In this document: positions 22,765 to 29,964 of the stretch, piece by piece | Layout of the letters: each line of letters opens with the position of its first letter | Position numbering within the stretch: the first letter of the stretch is position 1 | Assembly: GCA_900542005.1 (NCBI GenBank) | Contig: UQLW01000032.1 | Span: forward strand, 1-34,145 | Direction of reading: 5' to 3' | DNA: 34,145 nt | DNA from: an uncultured Eubacteriales bacterium | GTDB taxonomy: Bacteria > Bacillota > Clostridia > Christensenellales > UMGS416 | Notes under the pieces: generated by a model | Databases searched by the model: none | Told to the model about the DNA's origin: nothing | What the model saw: the letters and a program-made list of their open reading frames with translations, nothing else | Translations under genes and position numbers: made by a program

Positions 22765-23727
22765 ATGAAAAGCATTCTATGCGCCGGATGCGTGACCACC
22801 GACGTAATCGTCTCCCCGGTGGACGCGCTGCCGGAGCCGGGCCAGCTTGCCGCGGTCGGAAGCACACAGGTGCATGTGGGCGGCTGCGCTGCCAACGCAG
22901 CCATCGACCTGGCCAAGCTGGGCATGCCCGCCACGCTGTGCGCCGTGGTGGGAGACGACAGCTTCGGGCGCTTTGTGGAGGATACGGCCCGGGCCGCAGG
23001 CGTGGACGTCTCCGGCCTGGTGATGAAGAAGGGGGTGGAGACCACCAGCTCCGTTGTCTGTGTGGATTCCCAGGGCGAGCGGCGTTTCCTCTATAACCCC
23101 GGATCAACCTCCGCCATGACCGCGGAGGACGTGGGCAGCGCGCAGCTGGAACGGGCGGATATCGTGTTCATTGCGGGGGCCATGCTGCTGACGGCCTTTG
23201 ACGGCGGGCCCTGCGCCGGCCTGCTGCGGGCGGCCCGTGCGGCGGGTAAATATACGGTTATGGATACGGCTTGGGATTTCGAGGGAATCTGGCTGCCGAA
23301 AGTTGCGCCGTCGCTGCCTTATCTGGATGTATTCATGCCCAGCTACGGCGAGGCCAGCCGGCTTTCCGGCCTGGAGGATCCCGCTGAGATGGCGGAATTC
23401 TTTATCGGGCTGGGGGCGAAAAGCGTCGTCATCAAGCTGGGGGAGAAGGGCGCCTTTTTCCGGGAGGCCGGTGGGCGCAGCTACCGGATAGCGGCCTATA
23501 ATCGGGTGAAGGCGGTGGATACGACCGGCGCGGGGGACGCCTTCTGCGCCGGATACCTCTGCGGCCTGGCTCAGGGCTGGGGTATGGAAGAATGCGGGGC
23601 CTTTGCCAACGCCGTGGCGGCCCACTGTGTGACGCGGATCGGCGCATCGGCCGGGATCCGGCCGGTGGAGGAGATCCGCAGGTTTATGGAACAAGCGCCT
23701 GCGGGCGGAGGGGAGCTGGAAGGATGA
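22765..23727 (+). CDS. PfkB family carbohydrate kinase
   Basis: A 320-residue ribokinase/PfkB-type kinase. It has the N-terminal substrate-binding GGCAANAAIDLAKLG (about 39-53), and the C-terminal signature DTTGAGDAFCAGYL with the catalytic Asp. The family phosphorylates fructose, ribose, tagatose-6-P or similar. As it neighbours a lyxose/mannose isomerase-like protein and a class II aldolase, fructose or xylulose is the natural candidate, giving a ketose phosphate for cleavage; the phosphorylated position is unknown. The start at 22765 follows AAAGGAGCGG. The stop overlaps the next start in ATGA. The first gene of the operon, it is divergent from the ROK repressor. Confidence 0.9.
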   Translation: MKSILCAGCVTTDVIVSPVDALPEPGQLAAVGSTQVHVGGCAANAAIDLAKLGMPATLCAVVGDDSFGRFVEDTARAAGVDVSGLVMKKGVETTSSVVCVDSQGERRFLYNPGSTSAMTAEDVGSAQLERADIVFIAGAMLLTAFDGGPCAGLLRAARAAGKYTVMDTAWDFEGIWLPKVAPSLPYLDVFMPSYGEASRLSGLEDPAEMAEFFIGLGAKSVVIKLGEKGAFFREAGGRSYRIAAYNRVKAVDTTGAGDAFCAGYLCGLAQGWGMEECGAFANAVAAHCVTRIGASAGIRPVEEIRRFMEQAPAGGGELEG

Positions 23728-24272
23728 AGCGGGAGACCTATGAGGCGGCCCGGGCGCGGGCCCTGGCATATTATGCAGGAGCGGGGATCGTGTTGACGGA
23801 GGCCGAAAAGGCCTCTGTGGAGGTGGCCGATTTCGGCCTGGATGATCTGGAGCGGGTTGGGCTGGAGCTTGTGACCTATGTGAATACAAAGCGCTGCTGC
23901 GCCAAGGAGATGGTGCTTTTTCCCGGGCAGACCTGCCCGGAGCACCGGCATGCGCCGATGCCGGAGCGGAGATATGCGGGCAAGGAGGAGACCTTCCGCT
24001 GCCGCTGGGGAAAGGTCTACCTTTATGTGGAGGGCGAGCCTGCCGCAGCCCCGGCCTGCCAGCCTCCCGCCGGCAGCGAGGCCTATGTCACCGTGTGGCA
24101 TGAGGTCATCCTGGAGCCGGGCCAGCAGTATACCATACAGCCGGATACCCGCCACTGGTTCCAGGGCGGGGAGGAAGGCGCGGTGGTATCGGAATTCAGC
24201 ACCACGAGCTATGATGAATACGACATTTTCACCGACCCGCGCATCGAGCGGATGCCGGTAGTCGAAGGATAG
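23724..24272 (+). CDS. D-lyxose / D-mannose ketol-isomerase family cupin
   Basis: A 182-residue single-domain cupin of the D-lyxose isomerase family (DUF1498, YdaE type). Metal ligands are visible as His74 and His76 in CPEHRHAP, Glu88 or Glu89 in GKEETF, and His144 in DTRHWF. Family enzymes interconvert D-lyxose and D-xylulose and often D-mannose and D-fructose. The neighbouring alpha-mannosidase makes mannose-to-fructose isomerisation an appealing role, but that is inference. It is coupled to the upstream kinase by an ATGA overlap and precedes the aldolase by 13 bases. It shows no signal peptide. Confidence 0.85.
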   Translation: MKRETYEAARARALAYYAGAGIVLTEAEKASVEVADFGLDDLERVGLELVTYVNTKRCCAKEMVLFPGQTCPEHRHAPMPERRYAGKEETFRCRWGKVYLYVEGEPAAAPACQPPAGSEAYVTVWHEVILEPGQQYTIQPDTRHWFQGGEEGAVVSEFSTTSYDEYDIFTDPRIERMPVVEG

Positions 24273-24285
24273 GGGGAGGATTGCG

Positions 24286-25119
24286 ATGCTGGTTACGCTA
24301 AGAGAGCTGCTGCCCCAGGCGCGGCGGGCGCAATATGCCGTCGGCCTGTTCAATACGGTCAATCTGGAGATGGCCATGGGCGTGCTGGCCGCGGCCGAGG
24401 AAGCGCGGGCCCCGGTCATCATTGGAACGGCTGAGATCCTGCTGCCCTATGCGCCGCTGGAGGTGCTGGCCGGTCTTCTGCTGCCCATGGCGCGGCGCGC
24501 CACGGTGCCGGTAGCCGTCCATTTTGATCACGGGCTTACCGTGGAAAACACGATAAAAGCCATGGAGCTGGGCTTTTCCTCGGTCATGTTTGACGCATCC
24601 ACGCTGCCGGTGGAGGAGAATATCCAGGCCGTGCGGGCGATGACGGAGCGGGCCCATGGCCAGGGGGTTTCAGTGGAGGCTGAGCTGGGCCATGTGGGCG
24701 ACGCGCAGCTGCAGGATGCCGGGGAGGACTGCTTCACCCAGCCGGAGGAGGCGGCACGCTTTGCCGAAGCGACCGGCGTGGACGCGCTGGCCGTGGCCTT
24801 TGGCACCGCCCATGGAGCCTATAAGCGCCAGCCGCGGCTGGATTTTGACCGTCTGGCGCAGATTGCCCGCATCACGCCCACGCCGTTGGTCATGCATGGC
24901 GGCTCGGGCCTGAGCGAGCCCGATTTCAAGCGGGCGGTGGCAGAGGGCGTGACGAAGATCAACATCTTTACCGATATCAACTGCGCCTGCGAGAAGGCGG
25001 CGGCTGAGGGCTACCGGCCGGGTATGGGCATGACGGACAGGATGCAGGCGATGGTGGAGGCCGTGCGCCTGGCTACGCTGGAAAAGATGCGGATCTTTGG
25101 CTGCCTGGGCCGGGCCTAA
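24286..25119 (+). CDS. Class II ketose-bisphosphate (or ketose-phosphate) aldolase
   Basis: A 277-residue zinc-dependent class II aldolase. The zinc motif HFDHG (79-83), the EAELGHVG segment, FGTAHGAYK with its second zinc His, MHGGSG and KINIFTDI are all in place. Members cleave fructose 1,6-bisphosphate, tagatose 1,6-bisphosphate or ketose 1-phosphates. The operon (kinase and isomerase) suggests a ketose monophosphate or bisphosphate derived from mannose or lyxose, which the sequence cannot settle. AGGGGGAGG precedes ATG 24286. It is the last gene of the pfkB operon, though a weak hairpin and a new promoter follow rather than a strong terminator. Confidence 0.9.
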   Translation: MLVTLRELLPQARRAQYAVGLFNTVNLEMAMGVLAAAEEARAPVIIGTAEILLPYAPLEVLAGLLLPMARRATVPVAVHFDHGLTVENTIKAMELGFSSVMFDASTLPVEENIQAVRAMTERAHGQGVSVEAELGHVGDAQLQDAGEDCFTQPEEAARFAEATGVDALAVAFGTAHGAYKRQPRLDFDRLAQIARITPTPLVMHGGSGLSEPDFKRAVAEGVTKINIFTDINCACEKAAAEGYRPGMGMTDRMQAMVEAVRLATLEKMRIFGCLGRA

Positions 25120-25123
25120 AGGC

Positions 25124-25145
25124 CGTTCCCAGCGGGAACGCTTTC
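25124..25145 (+). terminator. Weak hairpin after the aldolase gene
   Basis: A 7-bp perfect stem CGTTCCC / GGGAACG (25124-25130 with 25134-25140), followed by CTTTCT only. It may attenuate readthrough into the next gene. Confidence 0.4.
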
Positions 25146-25154
25146 TGGTATAAT
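25146..25154 (+). promoter_or_regulatory. Extended -10 promoter of the sialidase-fold gene
   Basis: TGGTATAAT is an exact extended -10 element just before the gene at 25179. The start near 25161 still includes the GGGGGAG site. A clear -35 box is absent. Confidence 0.5.
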
Positions 25155-25178
25155 GGAGGCCGAAAGGGGGAGCGACCC

Positions 25179-26933
25179 ATGTATTTTGGTATGATAGAGG
25201 CGATGGCGGCCCGGCTGGATGAAACGGATCAGGCGCTGCTGAAGGAATTCTGGGCGCCCAGGGAGGTAGCAGTGCCGCCAATGGATACCTGGAGCAACCT
25301 ATGCGTGACGCCGGACGGCGAGATCCGCAGCTATGGACGCGAGCGCTATGCAGGCGGCTGGCGCCGGGTCTATCTGGCTTCGCAGGACGCGGGCCTAAGC
25401 TGGAAGAAGCATTGGATCCGCGAGGGTAGCCCGCTGGGGCGGGCCGTCCGCAGCCCCTGGTCCGGGCGGTATCTGAACGTTGCCGTGATCCATCCCGATA
25501 TGCCGGAAGCGCAGGGCAGGCAAGGCGTCTATGCGCAGATCGCCGATCATCCCGACAGCGAGGCGGTTTCCTGGTATCGGGTGACCGGCGAGCCGGTGAT
25601 GAGCATCCGTCAAAGCGTGCCGCTCAGGCATCGCCGCCGCTGGATAGTGACCGGGCAGGTCTATGAGGCCGGGGGCCATGAGCAGCCGATCGTCATGTAT
25701 TCGGACGACGATGGGGAAAGCTGGCGCAGCGTACGGGTGAAGCCTGCGCCCCGGCACCGGATATCCGGGCCCCATAAGGGATTGCGCTGGCAGAACGATT
25801 CCTGCGAACCCACCGTGGCGGAGCTTTCTGACGGCCGGCTGATGATGCTGGCCCGCACCTCGCAGGACTACCATTATCAATACTTTTCCGAGGACGGCGG
25901 GGAAACCTGGTCGGATCCGGCGCCCTCGCCCTTCCATGGCACGCTGACCATGCCGACGCTGGAACGGCTTTCCGACGGCCGGCTGATGCTTTTCTGGTGC
26001 AATACCCAGCCGCTGCCGGAGCTTGACCATCGAACCCAATGGCCGCCCTTGGACGAGGGGGAGATCCAAGGCCTGTGGGAGGATGTCTTTACCAACCGGG
26101 ACGCCAATCACGCCGCCATATCCGAGGACGACGGGAAAACCTGGATCGGGCTGCGGGAGGTGGCCCTGAACGGGCTGCGCAATGAATCGGACTTCCGCAC
26201 GCGGGGCGCCAATGACGACACCCGGGATAAAAGCGTACACCAATTTGAAGCGGTGGAACTGCCCTTCGGGAAGGTGCTGCTGTCCTATGGGCAGCATCCT
26301 GCCTGCCGCAGGATGGTCATCCTGGATCCGGGATGGCTCTATGAGACCGCGCGCAGCGAGGACTTCCGAACCGGGCTGGGCAATCTGAGCACCCAGACCT
26401 ATGTCAAAAGCGTATCGGGGAATTTCCGGGGCTTTTCTGGCCACTGCGCCTGGAACCGCACCCACGGCGCCCTGATGGTTCCCGATCCGGACGGCAATTT
26501 TGAGGAGGCGCTGCTCATCAGCCGGATTGACGATCCGCGGCTGTTCAGCCCCCTGCAGGGCGCGGTTTGGAATTTCCCGGCCTCCCGCCGCGGTCTGGTG
26601 TCGGTGCGGCTGAGGATCGAGGGCGAGGGGCTGCGCCTTTCGCTGGCCGACCGCTGGCTGAACCCCATCGACGGGCAGATTGCCTGCGATGCGCCCTTTA
26701 CCTGTGTCTTGACGGCGGATAGCCTGCCCGATGGCCAGTGGAGCGACGTAGATGTGGGTTGGGACCTTGACAGCCAAAGGGCCTGGGTATCGGTCAACGG
26801 CGGGCCGGAGGAGAGCCATCCCCTGGCCTGCGACGCGCCCCTGGGGATCAGCTATCTGCATATGCAATCGGCTGCACAAGGGCGGGACGACCGGGGCGCC
26901 CTGATTAAAAGCATGAAAAAAACAGCTTTATAG
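25179..26933 (+). CDS. Intracellular sialidase-superfamily (BNR/Asp-box) protein
   Basis: A 584-residue beta-propeller protein with four Asp boxes: SQDAGLSW (68-75), SDDDGESW (175-182), SEDGGETW (237-244) and SEDDGKTW (315-322). A sialidase-like EPTVAELSDGRLMMLAR strand lies between the second and third. The C-terminal 120 residues form a separate region, perhaps a beta-sandwich. I see no signal peptide, so it is cytosolic, and no FRIP/YRIP arginine motif of GH33 sialidases, so sialic acid is not a safe substrate. Its place beside the mannosidase locus suggests a glycan-related glycosidase. GGGGGAG precedes ATG 25179. The next gene begins one base after the stop. Confidence 0.8.
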   Translation: MYFGMIEAMAARLDETDQALLKEFWAPREVAVPPMDTWSNLCVTPDGEIRSYGRERYAGGWRRVYLASQDAGLSWKKHWIREGSPLGRAVRSPWSGRYLNVAVIHPDMPEAQGRQGVYAQIADHPDSEAVSWYRVTGEPVMSIRQSVPLRHRRRWIVTGQVYEAGGHEQPIVMYSDDDGESWRSVRVKPAPRHRISGPHKGLRWQNDSCEPTVAELSDGRLMMLARTSQDYHYQYFSEDGGETWSDPAPSPFHGTLTMPTLERLSDGRLMLFWCNTQPLPELDHRTQWPPLDEGEIQGLWEDVFTNRDANHAAISEDDGKTWIGLREVALNGLRNESDFRTRGANDDTRDKSVHQFEAVELPFGKVLLSYGQHPACRRMVILDPGWLYETARSEDFRTGLGNLSTQTYVKSVSGNFRGFSGHCAWNRTHGALMVPDPDGNFEEALLISRIDDPRLFSPLQGAVWNFPASRRGLVSVRLRIEGEGLRLSLADRWLNPIDGQIACDAPFTCVLTADSLPDGQWSDVDVGWDLDSQRAWVSVNGGPEESHPLACDAPLGISYLHMQSAAQGRDDRGALIKSMKKTAL

Positions 26934-26934
26934 G

Positions 26935-27987
26935 ATGATGGACGCGATGCACCAATATGCCATACTCTACCACCCGGGCCATAACCGGGTGTATTACGAA
27001 GAATCCAAGCGGTTTTGCCTGTATGAGCTGGCCGCCCTTTGCCAGCGGGCGGGCCTGACGCTGGAAGAGGCGCAGCTTGCCCGCATAGGCGGCGTGGATT
27101 ATATCACCTTTGCCTGCCCGGAGCCGCTGGAGGGGCGGGCGATCCAGGACCTTTTTCATCTGTCCTTTTTGTATGCGCTTTTTGAGCGGACAGGCGACGG
27201 GCTTCTTCGGCCAATGGCAGCGCCGGATTTCCGGGCGCTGGACGCAGGCATCAGCAGCATGCTGAAGTATACCGGTAAGACAAACGAGCTGTTCACCCGC
27301 ACCATGGTGAACCTGGCGGTATCTGCGGCAGACCTGCCGCGAAATGAGCGGATCCGCTTGCTGGATCCGGTGGCGGGCAAAGGCACCACCCTGTTCGAGG
27401 CGGCCAGCTGCGGCTATGACGCCTACGGCGTGGAGATCGGGGATAGCGTGGTGGCGGAGGCTTACCACTTCTTTAAGCAGTATCTGGAGCGGGCCAGAAT
27501 GAAGCATACCTTCCATAAGGAACGGGTCAGCGGCCCCCATAAATCCTTCACCGCTACGCGGTACAGCTTCCGCTATGCCGCGGATAAGGAGGCCTTTAAG
27601 GGGGACTCGGCCCTGACCCTGGAGCTGGTGGCGGGGGATTCGGCCCATGCAGATACCTATTTCCGCAGGGAAAGCTTCCATGTGCTGGTGGGGGATCTGC
27701 CCTATGGCGTTCAGCATGGCAACGTAACCGGGCAGAAGCAGAACGCCCTGACCCGTAACCCGAAGGAGCTGGTATCGCGCTGCCTTCCGGGCTGGCGGGC
27801 AGTGCTTAAGACCGGGGGCGCCTTGGTTCTGTCCTGGAACTGCCAGGTGCTGTCCCGCCAGGCGCTGGCGCAAATCATGCGCGAGGCGGGGTTCACCGTG
27901 CTGGAGGACGAGGCCTACAGCCACTTCTCCCACCGGGTGGATCAGTCCATCCAGCGCGATGTGATCGTGGCCCGGAAGAATCCATAG
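26935..27987 (+). CDS. SAM-dependent RNA/DNA methyltransferase-like protein without THUMP domain
   Basis: A 350-residue class I methyltransferase of the UPF0020/Trm11-like group. The SAM motif LDPVAGKGTTLFEA (about 140-153) and catalytic motif GDLPYG (about 245-250) are typical of enzymes that methylate exocyclic amines of guanine or adenine in tRNA, rRNA or DNA. The N-terminal 130 residues are not a recognisable THUMP domain. The first ATGs (26935 and 26938) abut the sialidase-fold stop and an ATG at 26947 may be the true start; no strong site precedes any, suggesting coupled translation. Its link to the sugar genes is probably only transcriptional. Confidence 0.75.
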   Translation: MMDAMHQYAILYHPGHNRVYYEESKRFCLYELAALCQRAGLTLEEAQLARIGGVDYITFACPEPLEGRAIQDLFHLSFLYALFERTGDGLLRPMAAPDFRALDAGISSMLKYTGKTNELFTRTMVNLAVSAADLPRNERIRLLDPVAGKGTTLFEAASCGYDAYGVEIGDSVVAEAYHFFKQYLERARMKHTFHKERVSGPHKSFTATRYSFRYAADKEAFKGDSALTLELVAGDSAHADTYFRRESFHVLVGDLPYGVQHGNVTGQKQNALTRNPKELVSRCLPGWRAVLKTGGALVLSWNCQVLSRQALAQIMREAGFTVLEDEAYSHFSHRVDQSIQRDVIVARKNP

Positions 27988-28020
27988 CCGCTGCCGGCGG
28001 TAGGAGGGAGCGGGGAAACC

Positions 28021-28818
28021 GTGAATATGACTGAAATCCTGTTCAGCGATGGCGCGGCGGGGGGATTGGCAGCGGCCAAAGCGGCTGGGCAGGATTCGGC
28101 GCTGGGAGAGGCCGCGGTGTTTCATCTGGCGCTCAGCTTTGGGGATATCAGGGGAGAAGGCGCGGATGAAAGGCGCCTTGCAGCGCTTAAGCTCTTGTTC
28201 AGCCCCTATCCTGAGGACGTAGCCGGTGAAGCGGCCCGTCAGCTTTATGCCAGCGCCTCTGAAGCGCACAAAAGGCTTCGAGAACGGCTGCATGCAGGCG
28301 GGCTGGCGCGCGTTTGGTTTAGCGGGCAGCCCGATGAAATGTGTGGCTTTTATTGGCTGATGGAGCAGCTCCGGGCGTGGGGCGTGTTCTCGGGCGTTCT
28401 TGCCCTATGGCTGCCGGACGGGATGGGCGGAGGATGGAGCGGAGCGCCGGCCGAAGCATGGCGGACGGCAGGGCCATGGACTGAACTTACGCGGGAGCAG
28501 ATTTCCGCCGGAGCAGCTAAATGGCGAGCGCTTCAGTTGGAGAATGCGCCACTGCGGGCGAACGTCCGCGGGAAGTTGCAAAGCGTATCGGAGGACTTTT
28601 ACGATGGCTGGCTGGAGCGGGCGATCGACGCACAGGAGGAGTGCTTCCAGGAGGCGCGGCTCATCGGCACAATCCTTGGTCAGTACCGGCTGGGGATCAG
28701 CGATGGGTGGCTGGCACTGCGCCTGGAGCGGTGGATCCGCGAGGGACGGCTTGAGGCGGTAACCGCCGCACCTGAGGGCTACCCCCAGTATCACCGTATC
28801 CTAAAGAAGGTGGGATAA
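28021..28818 (+). CDS. DUF1835 / DUF3658 domain protein
   Basis: A 265-residue soluble protein with the DUF1835 N-terminal pattern: ILFSDGAAGGL, then LALSFGDIRG, a helical middle and VWFSGQPDEMCGFYWLMEQL. A DUF3658-like C-terminal part follows with DFYDGWL and the LIGTILGQYRLGISDGWLALRLE stretch. These families are of unknown function. I use GTG 28021, since AGGAGGGAGCGGGG lies just upstream; ATG 28027 is an alternative. It follows the methyltransferase by about 30 bases. The family assignment is moderately sure. Confidence 0.7.
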   Translation: MNMTEILFSDGAAGGLAAAKAAGQDSALGEAAVFHLALSFGDIRGEGADERRLAALKLLFSPYPEDVAGEAARQLYASASEAHKRLRERLHAGGLARVWFSGQPDEMCGFYWLMEQLRAWGVFSGVLALWLPDGMGGGWSGAPAEAWRTAGPWTELTREQISAGAAKWRALQLENAPLRANVRGKLQSVSEDFYDGWLERAIDAQEECFQEARLIGTILGQYRLGISDGWLALRLERWIREGRLEAVTAAPEGYPQYHRILKKVG

Positions 28819-29172
28819 CGCCGCTCTTGCGAAGATCATGGAGCGAGGAGCAGAAAGAAGGGAACCGATAGAAAAGCGCTATAAGGAAGCGCTGCCGGCC
28901 TATTGCTTCCATAAGCTCTATGCAGACCGTCCCTTTGGGCCGGGCTTGAAGGTGAAGGTAGCCGCCCAATATACACCATTCGGATGCAGGAGGGGGCATG
29001 ACCGGATTACCCTGAAATGCTCGCGGCAATAGGGCGGATTTCCCGCCGGTAGTTTCCGGGCCGGGTAACCCAAGGCTGCCGCTGCCCGCCGGTGCAGCGG
29101 CCCTGCTGGAATCCCCTCCGGCCGGAGGCCGTTCCCCGGGATGAGATGAATATATAATACGGAGGGCCGGAG
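28819..29172. other. Intergenic region with no recognised gene
   Basis: About 350 bases. A 64-codon frame at 28838-29032 has no ribosome binding site and no recognisable features, so I do not call it a gene. The 3' half is very GC-rich with several short palindromes, including a 14-base one near 29115-29128. TATAAT at 29153-29158 is too close to the next start to be a normal promoter. I recognise no riboswitch or RNA. Confidence 0.5.
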
Positions 29173-29727
29173 ATGAAGCCATTGGTTTTATACCGTTCAA
29201 AAACGGGATATACGGAAAAATACGCGCGGCAGCTGGCCCGGGAGCTGGGCTGTGAGGCGCGGGAATTCCGGAAGGACGAAGGAAGCTGGCGGGAATATGA
29301 TAGGGTGATCTATGGCGGCGGGCTGTACGCCGGAGGGATCAACGGGCTCAAAAGCTTCAGAAAGCGTATGCAGGCCGAGGCTGGGAAGCGGTACTTTCTG
29401 TTCGCCGTGGGCGCTACGCCGGGGCGGCCTGAAGAGATCGACGCCATCCGGAGCCACAACCTGACGGCGCAGGAGGCGAAAACGGTTCCCTTTTTTTACC
29501 TGCGCGGCGGCTTTGATTATGAAAAGCTTAGCGGCGCCGACCGGCTGATGATGGCCCTGATGCGTAAGGCCCTGGCGGCCAAAAAGACGCCCGGGCCCGA
29601 CGATCAAGCGCTGCTGGCGGCCTTCGGCGATCCGGTGGATTTTACGGACTATGAGGGGCTGAATCCGATTATACGGGCGGTCCGGGAAGGGAAAAACATG
29701 CAACAGGATACGGTTCAGTACCCGTAA
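29173..29727 (+). CDS. Flavodoxin-like protein (protoporphyrinogen-oxidase-like)
   Basis: A 184-residue protein with an N-terminal flavodoxin fold. The FMN phosphate loop reads YRSKTGYTEKYA (about 7-18), and later turns include YGGGLYAGGING and FAVGATPGRPEE. It resembles the Flavodoxin_5/HemG group, which also contains general flavodoxin-domain reductases; no heme genes are nearby, so heme synthesis should not be assumed. The site is GGAGGGCCGGAG. A strong terminator follows, so it is separate from the glycyl radical operon downstream. Confidence 0.8.
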   Translation: MKPLVLYRSKTGYTEKYARQLARELGCEAREFRKDEGSWREYDRVIYGGGLYAGGINGLKSFRKRMQAEAGKRYFLFAVGATPGRPEEIDAIRSHNLTAQEAKTVPFFYLRGGFDYEKLSGADRLMMALMRKALAAKKTPGPDDQALLAAFGDPVDFTDYEGLNPIIRAVREGKNMQQDTVQYP

Positions 29728-29740
29728 GGCGAGAAACAGA

Positions 29741-29779
29741 AACCTGCGCGGATAAAAACCCTGCCGCGCAGGTTCTTTT
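29741..29779 (+). terminator. Intrinsic terminator after the flavodoxin gene
   Basis: A perfect 11-bp stem AACCTGCGCGG / CCGCGCAGGTT (29741-29751 with 29764-29774), 12-base loop and CTTTTAT. Confidence 0.85.
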
Positions 29780-29781
29780 AT

Positions 29782-29797
29782 ATGATTAAATAATCAT
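29782..29797. promoter_or_regulatory. AT-rich palindrome upstream of the glycyl radical operon
   Basis: ATGATTA-AA-TAATCAT is a perfect 7-2-7 palindrome. It is followed by direct GATTATAT repeats to about 29824. The -35 box at 29856 lies about 60 bases downstream, so a regulator could act here; Fur-like or Crp/Fnr-like sites are similar but not matched. Confidence 0.45.
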
Positions 29798-29855
29798 AAT
29801 TCTGCGATTATATGATTATATATGATGAATTTTTGTTATTTCTTATCGGTTTCCC

Positions 29856-29884
29856 TTGACGAACCAGGGTTAGAGCGATAAAGT
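29856..29884 (+). promoter_or_regulatory. Promoter of the glycyl radical enzyme operon
   Basis: TTGACG (29856-29861) and TAAAGT (29879-29884) are 17 bases apart. The start near 29891 gives a leader of about 75 bases. Confidence 0.5.
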
Positions 29885-29964
29885 GAGGGTAGAGATTTTT
29901 GCGCAGTACCAACCCAAAACCCGATCTATGGGGACCGGTTGGCGCGATCCGAAAGGAAGCCGAG

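Noticed and set aside
28838..29032. 64-codon open frame between the DUF1835 and flavodoxin genes
   Set aside because: It has no ribosome binding site, its composition is not protein-like, and it resembles no family I know.
29153..29158. TATAAT before the flavodoxin gene
   Set aside because: The transcript would start after the ribosome binding site begins, and no -35 box is at the right distance.
28980..29172. GC-rich palindromes upstream of the flavodoxin gene as a riboswitch
   Set aside because: I compared them with cobalamin, FMN, fluoride and THF riboswitch patterns and found no convincing match.
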